From positions 45,121 through 109,120 of the forward strand of contig NZ_BBZJ01000032.1 of the NCBI RefSeq assembly GCF_001417775.1: DNA of 64,000 nt, given 5' to 3'. A program made the position numbers and the translations under genes. Source of the stretch: Streptomyces sp. TP-A0356 (GTDB lineage Bacteria; Actinomycetota; Actinomycetes; Streptomycetales; Streptomycetaceae). How positions within the stretch are numbered: position 1 is the first letter of the stretch; each line of letters opens with the position of its first letter. The notes under the pieces were generated by a model. It ran no database searches. It saw nothing but the letters and a program-made list of their open reading frames with translations, and had not been told where the DNA came from. This document shows positions 1 through 8,403 of the stretch, piece by piece.

Positions 1-7
1 CCCGTCC

Positions 8-982
8 TCACGGGCCGTTCATGACGAGCGCGTCCCCGGCCGGGATCCACCCCCCGTCCGGCGGCCTCAACCACCCGCCCGCCTCCCCCAGTTCGACGGC
101 CGCCCGTCGCAGCGCGTCGATTCCGGGATGCGTCAGGCCCTTGCGCCACACCAGCGACACGGGTGACAGCGGAACCGGGTCGACCAGCGGCCGCAGGACC
201 GTGCGCGGCATGGGCGGGAAGTCCACCACCGCGAGGATCGGGTTCCCCTTCTTCGCCATGATCCGCTGGAATTCCTCCACGCCGACGGCCAGCGGTGCGG
301 GCGGGGCGATCCGTATGCCGCGGTCCTCGAAGAGTCGGCGCGCGAGGTCCGTCCACTCCGGCGTCCGGGGGTTCCCGGCGCCCGCGTACACCGTCTCACC
401 GGTCAGTGCGGACAGCGGCACCTCCGGGAGCGCGGCCAGCGGGTGGCCTTCGGGCAGGACGATCGCCATCCGCTCGTACCGCACCGGCTGCTGGTCCAGC
501 CGCGCCCGGACCGCCGGGTCGAGCCCGGCGAACCGTCCGAACGACGCGTCCAGGTGCCCGGCGAGCATCTCGGCCGCGGCCCCGGTCAGCCCGCTCTCGT
601 AGCGGGCCATCAGCTCGATGTCCGGGACGAGTTCACGGGCCCGGTCGAGGACCCGGATGCCGAACAGCCCCGGACTGTTGACGTCCACGAGCAGGGGCCG
701 CTCCGGGTCACCGCCCCGCCCGAACGCGGTCAGCAGCGCGCTGTGCGCGTCCAGTACGCGGCGGGCGTGCGGCAGCAGACGCGCACCGTCCGGGGTCAGG
801 GCCACCTGCCGGGTCGTACGGACGAACAGCTCGGCGCCCAGCTCCCGTTCCAGCCGGCGGATGTCACGGCTGAGCGCCTGCTGGGCCACGTACAGGCGGG
901 CCGCGGCGCGCGTGAAGTGCAGCTCCTCGGCGACGGCGAGGAAGGAGCGGAGCAGGCGGGGGTCGACAGCTGCGGCGGGCAT
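8..982 (-). CDS. LysR-family transcriptional regulator
   Basis: A 324-residue protein of standard LysR size. The N-terminal winged helix-turn-helix covers residues 7-66 (LLRSFLAVAEELHFTRAAAR, then the recognition helix QQALSRDIRRLE). It is followed by the usual linker and a periplasmic-binding-like effector domain from about residue 95. It is transcribed away from the MFS transporter gene that starts 84 bases upstream. Divergent LysR genes commonly control their neighbour, so it probably regulates the transporter in response to an unknown ligand. Family assignment is secure; effector and targets are not visible. The stop codon lies at the window edge but the gene is complete. Confidence 0.92.
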   Translation of the reverse strand: MPAAAVDPRLLRSFLAVAEELHFTRAAARLYVAQQALSRDIRRLERELGAELFVRTTRQVALTPDGARLLPHARRVLDAHSALLTAFGRGGDPERPLLVDVNSPGLFGIRVLDRARELVPDIELMARYESGLTGAAAEMLAGHLDASFGRFAGLDPAVRARLDQQPVRYERMAIVLPEGHPLAALPEVPLSALTGETVYAGAGNPRTPEWTDLARRLFEDRGIRIAPPAPLAVGVEEFQRIMAKKGNPILAVVDFPPMPRTVLRPLVDPVPLSPVSLVWRKGLTHPGIDALRRAAVELGEAGGWLRPPDGGWIPAGDALVMNGP

Positions 983-1065
983 CCGGCGAACCTACAACCG
1001 AGGTGCGTCAATCGCCACGGAGCAGGTGTTGGACCGGGGGTCGGCGGGCGGGCGACGGTTGGTCC
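983..1065. promoter_or_regulatory. Divergent promoter/operator region, LysR regulator and MFS gene
   Basis: This 83-base gap separates two divergently transcribed genes, so it must hold both promoters or the 5' parts of them. LysR proteins typically bind T-N11-A sites in such gaps. I did not find a single unambiguous site, so the call rests on gene layout. Confidence 0.4.
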
Positions 1066-2496
1066 ATGCCGCAGCCGACCTCCGACCGAGCCGCCCCGCC
1101 CCTTCTCACCGTCACCCAGGACGCCTTGGTCGCCGCGGACTTCACCCCGCGCCGCGGACCGGCCGACCCTTCACGAGAGCCGCACCGCCGGCGCATCCGC
1201 GACTCACGCGAGCCGCGCCGTCCCCTGAGCGCCGCACACAAGCCGCACCGCCGTCCGGCCTCCGCCTCACGGAACCCCTACCGCCGTCTCTTCGCCCTCC
1301 CCGGCGCCCTCGCCTTCACCGTCGGGAACCTCATCGCCCGTCTCCCGGCGGGCATGTTCGGTGTGAGCGCGGTCATCATGATCGCCGGGTCCCGGGGGTC
1401 GTACGCGCTCGCCGGTGCCGTCACCGCGACCGGCCTCGCGGCGACGGCCGTCGTCGCGCCCTGGATCGCGCGCCTCGTCGACCGCCACGGCCAGGCCCGC
1501 ACAGCGCTACCGGCCACGGCGTTCGCGCTGCTCGGGGGCCTGGCCCTGGTCCTGTGCGTGCACTACGACGCCCCGGACTGGACCCTCTTCGCCGCCTATG
1601 CCGCCACCGCCACGACCCCCAACATCGGCGGCCTGTCCCGTGCCCGCTGGGCCCACCTTCTGCGCACCGACCCGGCGGCCCTGCACACCGCGAACGCCTT
1701 CGAACAGGCCGCGGACGAGCTGTGTTTCATGCTGGGCCCGGTGCTCGCGGCCTTCCTCTGCGGCACCCTCTTCCCGGAGGCCGGCTCATTGACCGGCGGC
1801 GTCCTGCTGATCACGGGCATGGCGCTGTTCGCCGCCCAGCGCGCGACGGAACCGCCGCCGTCGCAGCCCACCAGGACGCGGTCCCCGCTCCGCGCCCCCG
1901 GGATGCTCCCGCTCCTCCTCGGACTCTGCGCCACCGGGGCGATCTTCGGTTCGATGGAGGTCGTCACCATCGCGTTCGCGGACGCACAGGGCCACAAGTC
2001 GACAGCCGGCCTGGTCCTCGCGCTCCAGGCGGCCGGATCGTTCGCCGCCGGTCTGCTGTACGGCGCGCTGAAGCCGTCCGGCCCCGCCGAACGCCGCTAC
2101 CCCTGGTGCCTGGCCGCCATGGCCGGCCTGATGAGCCTGCCCCTGCTCGCGGCCCGCGCCACCGGTTCCCTCACCGCCCTCGCCCCCGCCCTGCTCCTGG
2201 CGGGCATGGCCACCGCCCCCACGATGGTGACCGCGATGACCCTGGTCCAGCGGCGCACCCCCGAGGGCCGGCTGAACGAGGGCATGACCCTCGCCGTCAC
2301 CGGCCTGATGGCGGGCGTCGCCTGCGGTTCCGCCACCGGCGGCTGGGCGGCGGAACACCTCTCCCCGACGACCGGCTTCACCGTGCCGGCCGGCGCGGCG
2401 GTCCTGGCCCTGCTGATCGCCACCGCCCACAGGTTCGCCGTTCGGGCAGCTCGGCCCGCGCCTCCCCGGCGACCTGCCGGTCACGGCCCTCTGTAG
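1066..2496 (+). CDS. MFS transporter
   Basis: Predicted 476-residue integral membrane protein with roughly 10-12 hydrophobic segments (for example ALAFTVGNLIARL, AVTATGLAATAVVAPWIA). An RLVDRHGQARTAL loop resembles the conserved basic MFS loop 2-3 motif. The ATG at 1066 (MPQPTSDR) is preferred over an upstream in-frame start because the earlier sequence is arginine-rich and overlaps the promoter gap. About 90 N-terminal residues are still Arg/Pro-rich, so the true start may be later, near the first membrane segment. Divergent from a LysR gene that may control it. Substrate unknown; efflux is a guess. Confidence 0.8.
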   Translation: MPQPTSDRAAPPLLTVTQDALVAADFTPRRGPADPSREPHRRRIRDSREPRRPLSAAHKPHRRPASASRNPYRRLFALPGALAFTVGNLIARLPAGMFGVSAVIMIAGSRGSYALAGAVTATGLAATAVVAPWIARLVDRHGQARTALPATAFALLGGLALVLCVHYDAPDWTLFAAYAATATTPNIGGLSRARWAHLLRTDPAALHTANAFEQAADELCFMLGPVLAAFLCGTLFPEAGSLTGGVLLITGMALFAAQRATEPPPSQPTRTRSPLRAPGMLPLLLGLCATGAIFGSMEVVTIAFADAQGHKSTAGLVLALQAAGSFAAGLLYGALKPSGPAERRYPWCLAAMAGLMSLPLLAARATGSLTALAPALLLAGMATAPTMVTAMTLVQRRTPEGRLNEGMTLAVTGLMAGVACGSATGGWAAEHLSPTTGFTVPAGAAVLALLIATAHRFAVRAARPAPPRRPAGHGPL

Positions 2497-2533
2497 CCGA
2501 GCCGATCACGATCGCCGGTACGGCAACGGCAAA

Positions 2534-2561
2534 GGCCCCGCTGCTCGCAAGCAGCGGGGCC
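2534..2561 (-). terminator. Rho-independent terminator, tmRNA/MFS convergent gap
   Basis: A perfect 12-bp GC-rich stem (2534-2545 with 2550-2561) and a 4-base loop. On the minus strand the stem ends in CCTTT, which suits termination of the tmRNA transcript. It also lies 37 bases after the MFS stop and may serve both directions. Confidence 0.75.
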
Positions 2562-2603
2562 TCGCCCACATGGGTTGGGGAGATCCGAGGACCTCCCCGA
2601 TCG

Positions 2604-2998
2604 TGGAGATGGCGGGAATCGAACCCGCGTCCAACGGTGCGGAACCAGGGCTTCTCCGTGTGCAGTCCGCTTCGCTTTTCTCGGCCCCGGAGATCACGCG
2701 AACAAGTCTCCGACGGGCCCAGTCACTGTTTGGTTTCCCTCTTCACCCCGTGACCGGGATCAAGGTTTAGTTCCCTAGCTGATGCCAGGATCCGGGTCGG
2801 GAACAGCCCCGGGCTGACACTCCCTGTTTAGGAGGCTCGCTCTTGCTGCCTATCAGGCAGCGAGGGCGAAGGCCTGCTGGGAGGAATCGCGCTTGGTGTT
2901 GGCGATTATTGTTTTCGGCCTGTGGTTTACGAGATCATGGCCGCTTCCTCGACACGCTTCCCCTGCTTCGACAGCCGCTGTCGAAACCGATCATCCCC
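2604..2998 (-). ncRNA. ssrA: tmRNA (10Sa RNA)
   Basis: Transfer-messenger RNA that rescues stalled ribosomes with SmpB. On the minus strand the 5' end GGGGATG pairs over 7 bp with the 3' CATCTCC. The T-arm GGTTCGATTCC and a 3' discriminator A are present. The next genomic bases are CGA, so the CCA tail is not encoded. The tag reading frame (2853-2903) encodes ANTKRDSSQQAFALAA followed by TGA, with the AA-terminal degradation signal. Length is about 395 nt, one-piece and not permuted. smpB lies just upstream on the same strand, as in other Streptomyces. Confidence 0.97.
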
Positions 2999-3141
2999 AT
3001 GTTGATTTTTCAATGCGCACACCGGCTGCGCGGTGCGTGGGCCATCCTACGTGACCGACGCACCCCGGTGCCAGCGTATTCCCGGCGGTCACTCCACCGT
3101 GGTACCTGGTTCAACAGCGCCGGACGCCGGGGCATTCCCGC

Positions 3142-3621
3142 TCAGGCCCGCTGCTTGCGCCGGGCCGCCGAGATCGCCCGAGCCGCCTCGCGGCGGTCCT
3201 GCTGCTCACGGAGCGTCTGCCGCTTGTCGTACTCCTTCTTGCCCTTCGCCAGCGCGATCTCGACCTTGGCGCGGCCGTCCTTGAAGTACAGGGCCAGGGG
3301 CACGATCGTGTGACCCGTCTCCTGCGACTTGGACTCCAGCTTGTCGATCTCCGCGCGGTGCAGCAGCAGCTTCCGCTTGCGGCGGGCGCTGTGGTTGGTC
3401 CAGGTGCCCTGGCTGTACTCCGGCACGTGCACGTTGTGCAGCCACGCCTCGTGACCGTCCAGCTGCACGAAGCCGTCGACCAGCGAGGCCCGCCCCTGAC
3501 GCAGCGACTTCACCTCGGTACCCATGAGGACCAGACCGGCCTCGTACGTGTCGAGGATGTGGTAGTCGTGCCGCGCCTTCTTGTTCTGCGCGATCAGCTT
3601 GCGCCCTTTTTCCTTAGCCAT
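3142..3621 (-). CDS. smpB: SsrA-binding protein SmpB
   Basis: About 159 residues from the ATG at 3621 (MAKEKGRKLIAQNKKARHDY), the usual SmpB size; a start four codons further upstream is also open. It carries the family signatures ARHDYHILDTYEAGLVLMGTEVKSLR, split here around the central TYEAG, and ALYFKDGRAKVEIALAKGKK, then a basic C-terminal tail (RRKQRA). SmpB binds the tRNA-like domain of tmRNA and takes the place of a codon-anticodon pair in the stalled ribosome. Its position directly upstream of ssrA on the same strand supports the call and suggests coordinated expression. Confidence 0.97.
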   Translation of the reverse strand: MAKEKGRKLIAQNKKARHDYHILDTYEAGLVLMGTEVKSLRQGRASLVDGFVQLDGHEAWLHNVHVPEYSQGTWTNHSARRKRKLLLHRAEIDKLESKSQETGHTIVPLALYFKDGRAKVEIALAKGKKEYDKRQTLREQQDRREAARAISAARRKQRA

Positions 3622-3711
3622 AGTGCCGACCATTTTCGCACTGTGGAGGGGTTCCGGGGGAAGCCGATTACGGTGGTGCGACGAGTGCCGTCACACAGGG
3701 CGCCAGAGGTG

Positions 3712-4872
3712 TTACGGTGCGTCGCCCATGCCGCTGAGCACCGTCTCGGCCCGCTCCAGCACCCCGTCGTCGGCCTCCAGGTCGGGGGTGATGCCGCGGC
3801 CGTCGACGCCGTGGCCCGAGGGGGTGCGGTAGTGCCCGACGGTCAGTTCCGCGACGGAGCCGTCCGGGAGCCGGCTCGGCATCTGGATCGAGCCCTTGCC
3901 GAAGGTGCGGGTGCCCACGACGACCGCCCGGCCACGGTCCTGCAGGGCGCCGGTGAGCAGTTCGGCCGCGCTCATCGTGCCGCCGTCGACGAGCGCGACC
4001 AGGGGTCTGGCGGTGTCGCCGCCCGGGTCGGCGTGCAGGGCGCGCTGGTCGCCGTCGACGTCGTACGTCGCCACGAGCCCCCCGTCGAGGAAGACGGAGG
4101 CGGCGGTGACGGCCTCGGTGACCAGACCGCCGGAGTTGCCGCGCAGGTCGAGGAGGATCCCGGCCCCCCGGGGCGCGCCCGCGACGGCGCTGCGCACGCG
4201 GTCGCCCGAGCCCTTGGTGAAGGCGGCGATCTTGATCATGGTGATGCCGTGGGCGAGCCGTTGCACCGTGACCGAGTCGGTGGACAGCCGGGCGCGGCGC
4301 ACCACCTCGGTCCATGTGCGCGAGCCGCGCTGCAGACCGAGCCGGACCCGGGTTCCGGCGGCCGCGTCGCCGCCGTCGCCGCGCAGCAAGGAGACGACCT
4401 CGGTGACGGGCCTGCCGCCGACGTCCTCGCCGTCGATACTGCGCAACCGGTCGCCCGCGCGGATCCCGGCGGCGGCCGCGGGCGAGCCGGGCTGTACCCG
4501 GGTCACCTCGATCCGGCCGTCGCCCTCGCGACGGGCAGACAGCCCGACGCCGGTGTACTGGCCGTCGAGGGCCTCTTGCAACTCCTGGTACTCGCCCTGG
4601 GAGTAGACGGCGCTCCAGCGGTCGCCGCTGCGGCTGACGGCGCGCTGCGCGGCCTCCATGGGCGACTTGCCGTCGGCCATCGCCTTCGCGGCGGCCTCGG
4701 TGACGTCGTCGTGGTGGGCGGCGGGGGCCGGCTCGGCCGAAGGGGTCTTCCGGACGGATTCGTCGAACGAGCCGGTCGCGGCCCCGGCGACGAGGACGCT
4801 CGCGAAGACCAATGTCAGGGCCGCCCCGTGGCGGATGCGACGGGGCTGACAGAACGGGTCACGGCCTGACAT
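3712..4872 (-). CDS. S41-family carboxy-terminal processing protease
   Basis: 386 residues from the ATG at 4872 (MSGRDPFC). An N-terminal membrane segment (about residues 13-32, AALTLVFASVLVAGAA) anchors or exports it. A PDZ domain follows (about 105-160, YTGVGLSARREGDGR through LRSIDGEDV). The S41 catalytic core holds LRGNSGG near 243, the nucleophile Ser about 301 in GGTMSAAE, and the general-base Lys about 326 in TFGKGS. CtpA-type proteases trim C-termini of envelope proteins. Located between smpB and ftsX on the same strand, as in other Streptomyces. Substrate unknown. Confidence 0.9.
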   Translation of the reverse strand: MSGRDPFCQPRRIRHGAALTLVFASVLVAGAATGSFDESVRKTPSAEPAPAAHHDDVTEAAAKAMADGKSPMEAAQRAVSRSGDRWSAVYSQGEYQELQEALDGQYTGVGLSARREGDGRIEVTRVQPGSPAAAAGIRAGDRLRSIDGEDVGGRPVTEVVSLLRGDGGDAAAGTRVRLGLQRGSRTWTEVVRRARLSTDSVTVQRLAHGITMIKIAAFTKGSGDRVRSAVAGAPRGAGILLDLRGNSGGLVTEAVTAASVFLDGGLVATYDVDGDQRALHADPGGDTARPLVALVDGGTMSAAELLTGALQDRGRAVVVGTRTFGKGSIQMPSRLPDGSVAELTVGHYRTPSGHGVDGRGITPDLEADDGVLERAETVLSGMGDAP

Positions 4873-4939
4873 GCCGGTGAGTCTAGGACAAGGCAATGGG
4901 CCGCACGGGCGGTTGCCCGTACGGCCCCATTGGCATGCG

Positions 4940-5860
4940 TCACACCTTCAGGTACTTGCGCAACGCGAAGAATGCCGCCAGCGCGGGCATCAGCAGGCTC
5001 GTGGCGAGTATCAGCGGCAGCTTCGTCAGGACGGCGTCCCAGCCGATGAAGTTGATCAGATTCAGCTTGTGGGACAGGTCCAGGCCGTGGTCGATGATGA
5101 AGTACCGCGCGGTCAACAGGAATCCACAGGCGACCGTGCCGCCGATGAGGCCGGCGACGGCCGCCTCCATGATGAACGGCGCCTGGATGTAGAAGCCGGA
5201 GGCGCCGACGAGGCGCATGATGCCGGTCTCACGACGACGGCTGAACGCGGAGACGCGCACGGTGTTGACGATCAGCATCAGCGCGACGACCAGCATCATC
5301 GCCATGACCGCGCGGGCGGCCCAGTTCATGCCGTTCAGCAGCCCGAAGAGGTTGTCCAGGATGCCCTTCTGGTCCTGCACCGACTGCACACCGGCACGGC
5401 CGTTGAAGGCGCTCGCGATGACCTGGTACTGCTCCGGGTTCTTCAGCTTGATGCGGTACGACTCCTGCATCTGGTCCGGAGTGACGGAGCTGGCCAGCGG
5501 GGAGTCGCCGAACTGCTCCTTGTAGTGCTTGTAGGCGTCGTCCTGCGACTCGTCGGTGACCTTCTGGACGACCGACGTCATCTTGTTCAGGTCGGCGAGG
5601 ATCTGCTTCTTCTGCTCCTCGGTGACCGCGCCCTTGGAGCAGTTGGGGTCGGACTCCGCGTCGCTCTTGTTGCACAGGAAGATCGAGACGTTGACCTTGT
5701 CGTACCAGTAGCCCTTCATCTGGTTCACCTGGTCGCTCATCAGCAGCGAACCGCCGAACAGGGCGAGGGAGAGGGCCACCGAGACGATCACCGCGAAGGT
5801 CATCGTCAGATTGCGGCGGAGACCGACACCGATCTCCGACAGAACGAACTGCGCGCGCAT
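4940..5860 (-). CDS. ftsX: Cell division protein FtsX
   Basis: 306 residues with the FtsX layout: an N-terminal cytoplasmic stretch (MRAQFVLSEIGVGLRRNLTM), TM1 at about 20-42, a large extracytoplasmic domain holding two cysteines (in FLCNKSD and DPNCSKG), then three C-terminal membrane segments from about residue 185. FtsX partners the ATPase FtsE and passes a conformational signal to peptidoglycan hydrolases. The start is 28 bases after the ftsE stop, so the two genes form an operon in the order ftsE-ftsX. No hydrolase partner gene lies next to it. Confidence 0.96.
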   Translation of the reverse strand: MRAQFVLSEIGVGLRRNLTMTFAVIVSVALSLALFGGSLLMSDQVNQMKGYWYDKVNVSIFLCNKSDAESDPNCSKGAVTEEQKKQILADLNKMTSVVQKVTDESQDDAYKHYKEQFGDSPLASSVTPDQMQESYRIKLKNPEQYQVIASAFNGRAGVQSVQDQKGILDNLFGLLNGMNWAARAVMAMMLVVALMLIVNTVRVSAFSRRRETGIMRLVGASGFYIQAPFIMEAAVAGLIGGTVACGFLLTARYFIIDHGLDLSHKLNLINFIGWDAVLTKLPLILATSLLMPALAAFFALRKYLKV

Positions 5861-5888
5861 GGCGTCTGCTCAAGCCTTTCCGTGGAAC

Positions 5889-6578
5889 TCAGTGCTGGTA
5901 GCCGTAGACGCCGCGCGCCTGGTCGCGGACGAGGCGGCCCTTCTCCAGCTCGATGACGCGCTTGCGCATCTGGTCCACGATGTTCTGGTCGTGGGTCGCC
6001 ATCACCACGGTCGTGCCCGTCCGGTTGATCCGGTCGAGCAGCTTCATGATGCCGACGGAGGTCTGTGGGTCGAGGTTGCCGGTGGGCTCGTCGGCGATCA
6101 GCAGCTTGGGCCGGTTGACGAAGGCCCGCGCGATGGCGACGCGTTGCTGCTCACCACCGGACAGCTCGCCGGGCATCCGGTCCTCCTTGCCGCCGAGCCC
6201 GACGAGGTCGAGCACCTGCGGCACGGACTTGCGGATCTCGCCGCGTGACTTGCCGATGACCTCCTGCGCGAAGGCCACGTTCTCGGCGACCGTCTTGTTC
6301 GGCAGGAGCCGGAAGTCCTGGAACACCGTCCCCAGCTGGCGGCGCATCTGGGGCACCTTCCAGTTGGAGAGGCGGGCGAGGTCCTTGCCCAGGACGTGCA
6401 CCTGACCGTGGCTGCACCGCTCCTCGCGGAGGATGAGCCGCAGGAAGGTGGACTTTCCGGAGCCGGAGGACCCCACGAGGAACACGAACTCGCCCTTCTC
6501 GACCTCCAGGGAGACATCCCTGAGGGCCGGGCGGGTCTGCTTGGGGTAGACCTTGGAGACGTTGTCGAATCGGATCAC
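5889..6578 (-). CDS. ftsE: Cell division ATP-binding protein FtsE
   Basis: 229 residues from the GTG at 6578 (VIRFDNVSKVYP), the normal FtsE length; upstream in-frame sequence does not look like protein. ABC ATPase motifs are complete: Walker A GSSGSGKST, signature LSGGEQQRVAIARA, Walker B LLIADEPTGNLDP and the H-loop ATHD. It powers the FtsEX complex at the septum and lies directly upstream of ftsX. Confidence 0.96.
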   Translation of the reverse strand: MIRFDNVSKVYPKQTRPALRDVSLEVEKGEFVFLVGSSGSGKSTFLRLILREERCSHGQVHVLGKDLARLSNWKVPQMRRQLGTVFQDFRLLPNKTVAENVAFAQEVIGKSRGEIRKSVPQVLDLVGLGGKEDRMPGELSGGEQQRVAIARAFVNRPKLLIADEPTGNLDPQTSVGIMKLLDRINRTGTTVVMATHDQNIVDQMRKRVIELEKGRLVRDQARGVYGYQH

Positions 6579-6810
6579 GGATACACCACGGGCCGTTGGG
6601 GTAGGTGAGCGTGACCATACGCGACGCGGGTGTGGGAGCGCAGTCGGCGTACGGAGTTGCGCGAGGCTTGCACCTTTTGTCACGCCTCCGAAGGGATGTC
6701 GAGCGGCCTCGACGGGCGGCTTCCGGCCTCTTTCGCACCTCGGTCGCGCCAGAGCGGCGGATGATACGGCGAGCCGCGCCTAAATCGACGGAACCTGGCA
6801 CAGTGGAGTG

Positions 6811-6835
6811 GGGAACGGTTGCGTTCCCGGGAACG
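6811..6835. promoter_or_regulatory. Alternating palindrome upstream of the zinc-ribbon gene
   Basis: GGGAACG, gttg, CGTTCCC, then GGGAACG again. The last two arms form a perfect 14-bp palindrome (6822-6835, CGTTCCCGGGAACG) and the first two form a hairpin with a 4-base loop. It sits about 37 bases upstream of the plus-strand start at 6873 and in the upstream region of ftsE on the other strand. It could be an operator or a switching RNA hairpin. No known regulator was matched. Confidence 0.4.
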
Positions 6836-6872
6836 TTGTGTACGTGGAAGCGGCACAAGGAGGGCGAGGCGC

Positions 6873-7064
6873 ATGACGTACGACCGATTGGTGTGCGCGA
6901 ACTGCGCGGCGCCCGTGAGTGAGGGTCGCTGCCCCGTCTGCCGCGCGAGTCGGGAGCGGCTTCAGCAGGAGAATCCCTGGTCAGGGCTGAATCCTACGGC
7001 GCTGATCGTGCTCTTGGCCGTGCTGATCGCGGCGGTGGCGCTGCTGGCGCACCAGACGGCGTAG
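6873..7064 (+). CDS. Small zinc-ribbon membrane protein
   Basis: A 63-residue protein starting MTYDRLVCANC, preceded by a strong ribosome site (AGGAGG, 9 bases ahead). Two CxxC knuckles (CANC and CPVC) form a putative zinc ribbon. After a short linker (NPWSGLNP) comes one C-terminal membrane helix (about 42-60, TALIVLLAVLIAAVALLA). It is transcribed away from ftsE. The zinc-ribbon plus single TM layout suggests a small membrane-bound adaptor; no function is known to me. Composition and RBS make it a believable gene. Confidence 0.75.
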   Translation: MTYDRLVCANCAAPVSEGRCPVCRASRERLQQENPWSGLNPTALIVLLAVLIAAVALLAHQTA

Positions 7065-7112
7065 GTCCGCGTCCGGGACGGCGTGGGGCCGCGTCGGGAC
7101 GCCGTGGGAGCG

Positions 7113-7154
7113 CGTCCGGACGGCGCGGGAGCACGTCCGGACGGCGCGGGAGCA
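7113..7154. repeat. 21-bp tandem direct repeat, two copies
   Basis: The unit starts CGTCCGGACGGCG and is repeated exactly head-to-tail; degenerate partial copies flank it. Noncoding. Confidence 0.75.
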
Positions 7155-7320
7155 CGTCGAGGGCGCAGGACCGTACCGGACGGGGCGGGACGGCGGGACG
7201 CCCCCAGGGGCGGCAGGGCCCCGTGGGGCCCACAGGGGACGGGGACGGGTCGGACGGCGGGACGCCTGGATCCAACCGAGGAGCGGCGGGCGCCGCGGCT
7301 CGCGCATCGCGTACGGAAAA

Positions 7321-7346
7321 GGCCCGGGGCAGTTGCGCCCCGGGCC
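7321..7346 (-). terminator. Rho-independent terminator of the LAETG protein gene
   Basis: Perfect 10-bp stem (7321-7330 with 7337-7346) and 6-base loop, followed on the minus strand by TTTT. It lies 66 bases past the LAETG gene's stop. Confidence 0.8.
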
Positions 7347-7412
7347 TTCTCACGCGCTTCTCACGCCCCTGTACGGGGTCGTACGCCCCTGGATGGGTCG
7401 TACGCCCCTGGA

Positions 7413-8054
7413 TCAGGCGGCGGCTCCGCCGCGACCGTTGATCAGGCGCGGCAGCATCCGGAAGCCGATACCGCCGGCGATCATCGTGGCGGCGCCGACC
7501 AGCAGGAACGTGGTCTGGCCGGCACCCGTCTCGGCCAGCTGCTTGCCACTGCCCTGAGCGGACGTGCCCGAGTTCGAGGTGCCGGAACCGGTGTCGGTCA
7601 GGCCCGAGGAACCCTTGCCCTGCTGAACGGGGTGGTTGCCGCCGTCGGGGTTGGTGTTGTCACCGCCGGTGCTGCCGCCACCGCTGCTGGCGGTCGGGGC
7701 GGGGCTCTCCGTGGGCTCGGTCGGCTCGCCGCTGGGCTGGGACGGGCCGGTCGGCGGCGTCACCGGGGCCGACGGGGTCCCGGGGTCGGTCGGCGGCGTC
7801 ACCGGGACCGACGGGGTCCCGGGGTCGGTCGGCGGCGTCACCGGGCCGGAGGGAATTCCGGTGGCCGGAGGAGTGGTCGGGGCGTCGGTGCCGACGTTGA
7901 CGCCGACGTTGACGCCCGCGCCGCTCTCGCCGGCGCTCGCGCCGATGCTGATGTCGAGCGCCGAAGCGGCACCCGCGGCGGTCAGCGAAGCGCCGGCGGC
8001 GATCACCGCACCGGCGGCTATCCGCGCCACCCGGATCCGCGTCTTCTTGGTCAT
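7413..8054 (-). CDS. LAETG-motif cell-wall-anchored surface protein
   Basis: 213 residues from the ATG at 8054 (MTKKTRIRVARIAAGAV). A signal peptide spans about 1-33 with cleavage near GAASALD. The mature part is low complexity: Pro/Thr repeats of 13 residues (core PVTPPTDPGTPS), then Ser/Gly/Asn-rich spacers. The C-terminus has the sorting signal LAETG, a hydrophobic helix (TTFLLVGAATMIAGGIGF) and a positively charged tail (RLINGRGG). LAXTG is the motif favoured by actinobacterial class E sortases. Binding partner unknown; the Pro/Thr stalk may simply span the wall. Confidence 0.88.
   Translation of the reverse strand: MTKKTRIRVARIAAGAVIAAGASLTAAGAASALDISIGASAGESGAGVNVGVNVGTDAPTTPPATGIPSGPVTPPTDPGTPSVPVTPPTDPGTPSAPVTPPTGPSQPSGEPTEPTESPAPTASSGGGSTGGDNTNPDGGNHPVQQGKGSSGLTDTGSGTSNSGTSAQGSGKQLAETGAGQTTFLLVGAATMIAGGIGFRMLPRLINGRGGAAA
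7751..7848. repeat. 39-bp tandem repeat inside the LAETG protein gene
   Basis: Copies begin at 7751, 7790 and 7829 (period 39 bp, 13 codons), encoding the PVTPPTDPGTPS-type stalk repeat; the third copy is partial. Because the period is a multiple of 3, copy-number change would keep the frame. Confidence 0.85.
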
Positions 8055-8403
8055 CTGCCTGCTACCCCCAGTAGCTGATCGTCGAATGGTGCAGCGCACG
8101 GGGCCACGGCGTCGGAGACGGCTGTACTGGAGCCCCCCGGTTCACATGCGCCCCAGAGATACGCATGCCGCCGTTCACCTTTCCCAGTTTTCACAGCAAC
8201 GTCAAGGTCATTGCGTACGCGATGTCCGGTGGCGCGTCTTTTGTGGGAGAAGCAGGACTGTGAGTGTGATGTAAAACCCGGACATCGGGCGACGGAAAAG
8301 GCAACCGCCCCTGATGGAGGGGCAGTTGCCTTGTCGACAAAGCGCCGTCTGGGCGGCGTGCGATGTGCTGCTCTCCGGCCGTGGCGTCCCTGCTTGCCGC
8401 CGG
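8055..8403. other. Intergenic region: LAETG-gene promoter side and prfB terminator
   Basis: About 350 bases between prfB (ending at 8404) and the LAETG gene, both minus strand. It holds the prfB terminator at 8298-8332. The rest (8055-8290) should contain the promoter and leader of the LAETG gene and is less GC-rich around 8175-8220. No coding region was supported. Confidence 0.6.
8298..8332 (-). terminator. Rho-independent terminator of prfB
   Basis: Stem of 14 pairs with one A/C mismatch (8298-8312 with 8318-8332), 5-base loop and a TTTT run on the minus strand. It lies 72 bases past the prfB stop. Confidence 0.85.

Larger units (their letters stand above)
7065..7412. other. Intergenic region with short tandem repeats
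   Basis: About 350 bases between two convergent genes. No coding region is supported. It contains two perfect 21-bp tandem copies (7113-7133 and 7134-7154) with partial flanking copies, and a terminator hairpin at 7321-7346. The long plus-strand reading frame across it and the next gene is an antisense shadow of the LAETG protein. Confidence 0.6.

Noticed and set aside
618..2753. A 711-residue plus-strand frame over the LysR and MFS genes
   Set aside because: Arg/Pro-rich composition and overlap with two well-supported genes; a GC-rich shadow.
7083..7180. CRISPR-like short repeats
   Set aside because: Units are adjacent with no unique spacers, so they are simple tandem repeats.
7083..8078. 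A 331-residue plus-strand frame over the LAETG gene
   Set aside because: Its repeats are the antisense of the surface protein stalk; no start signal.
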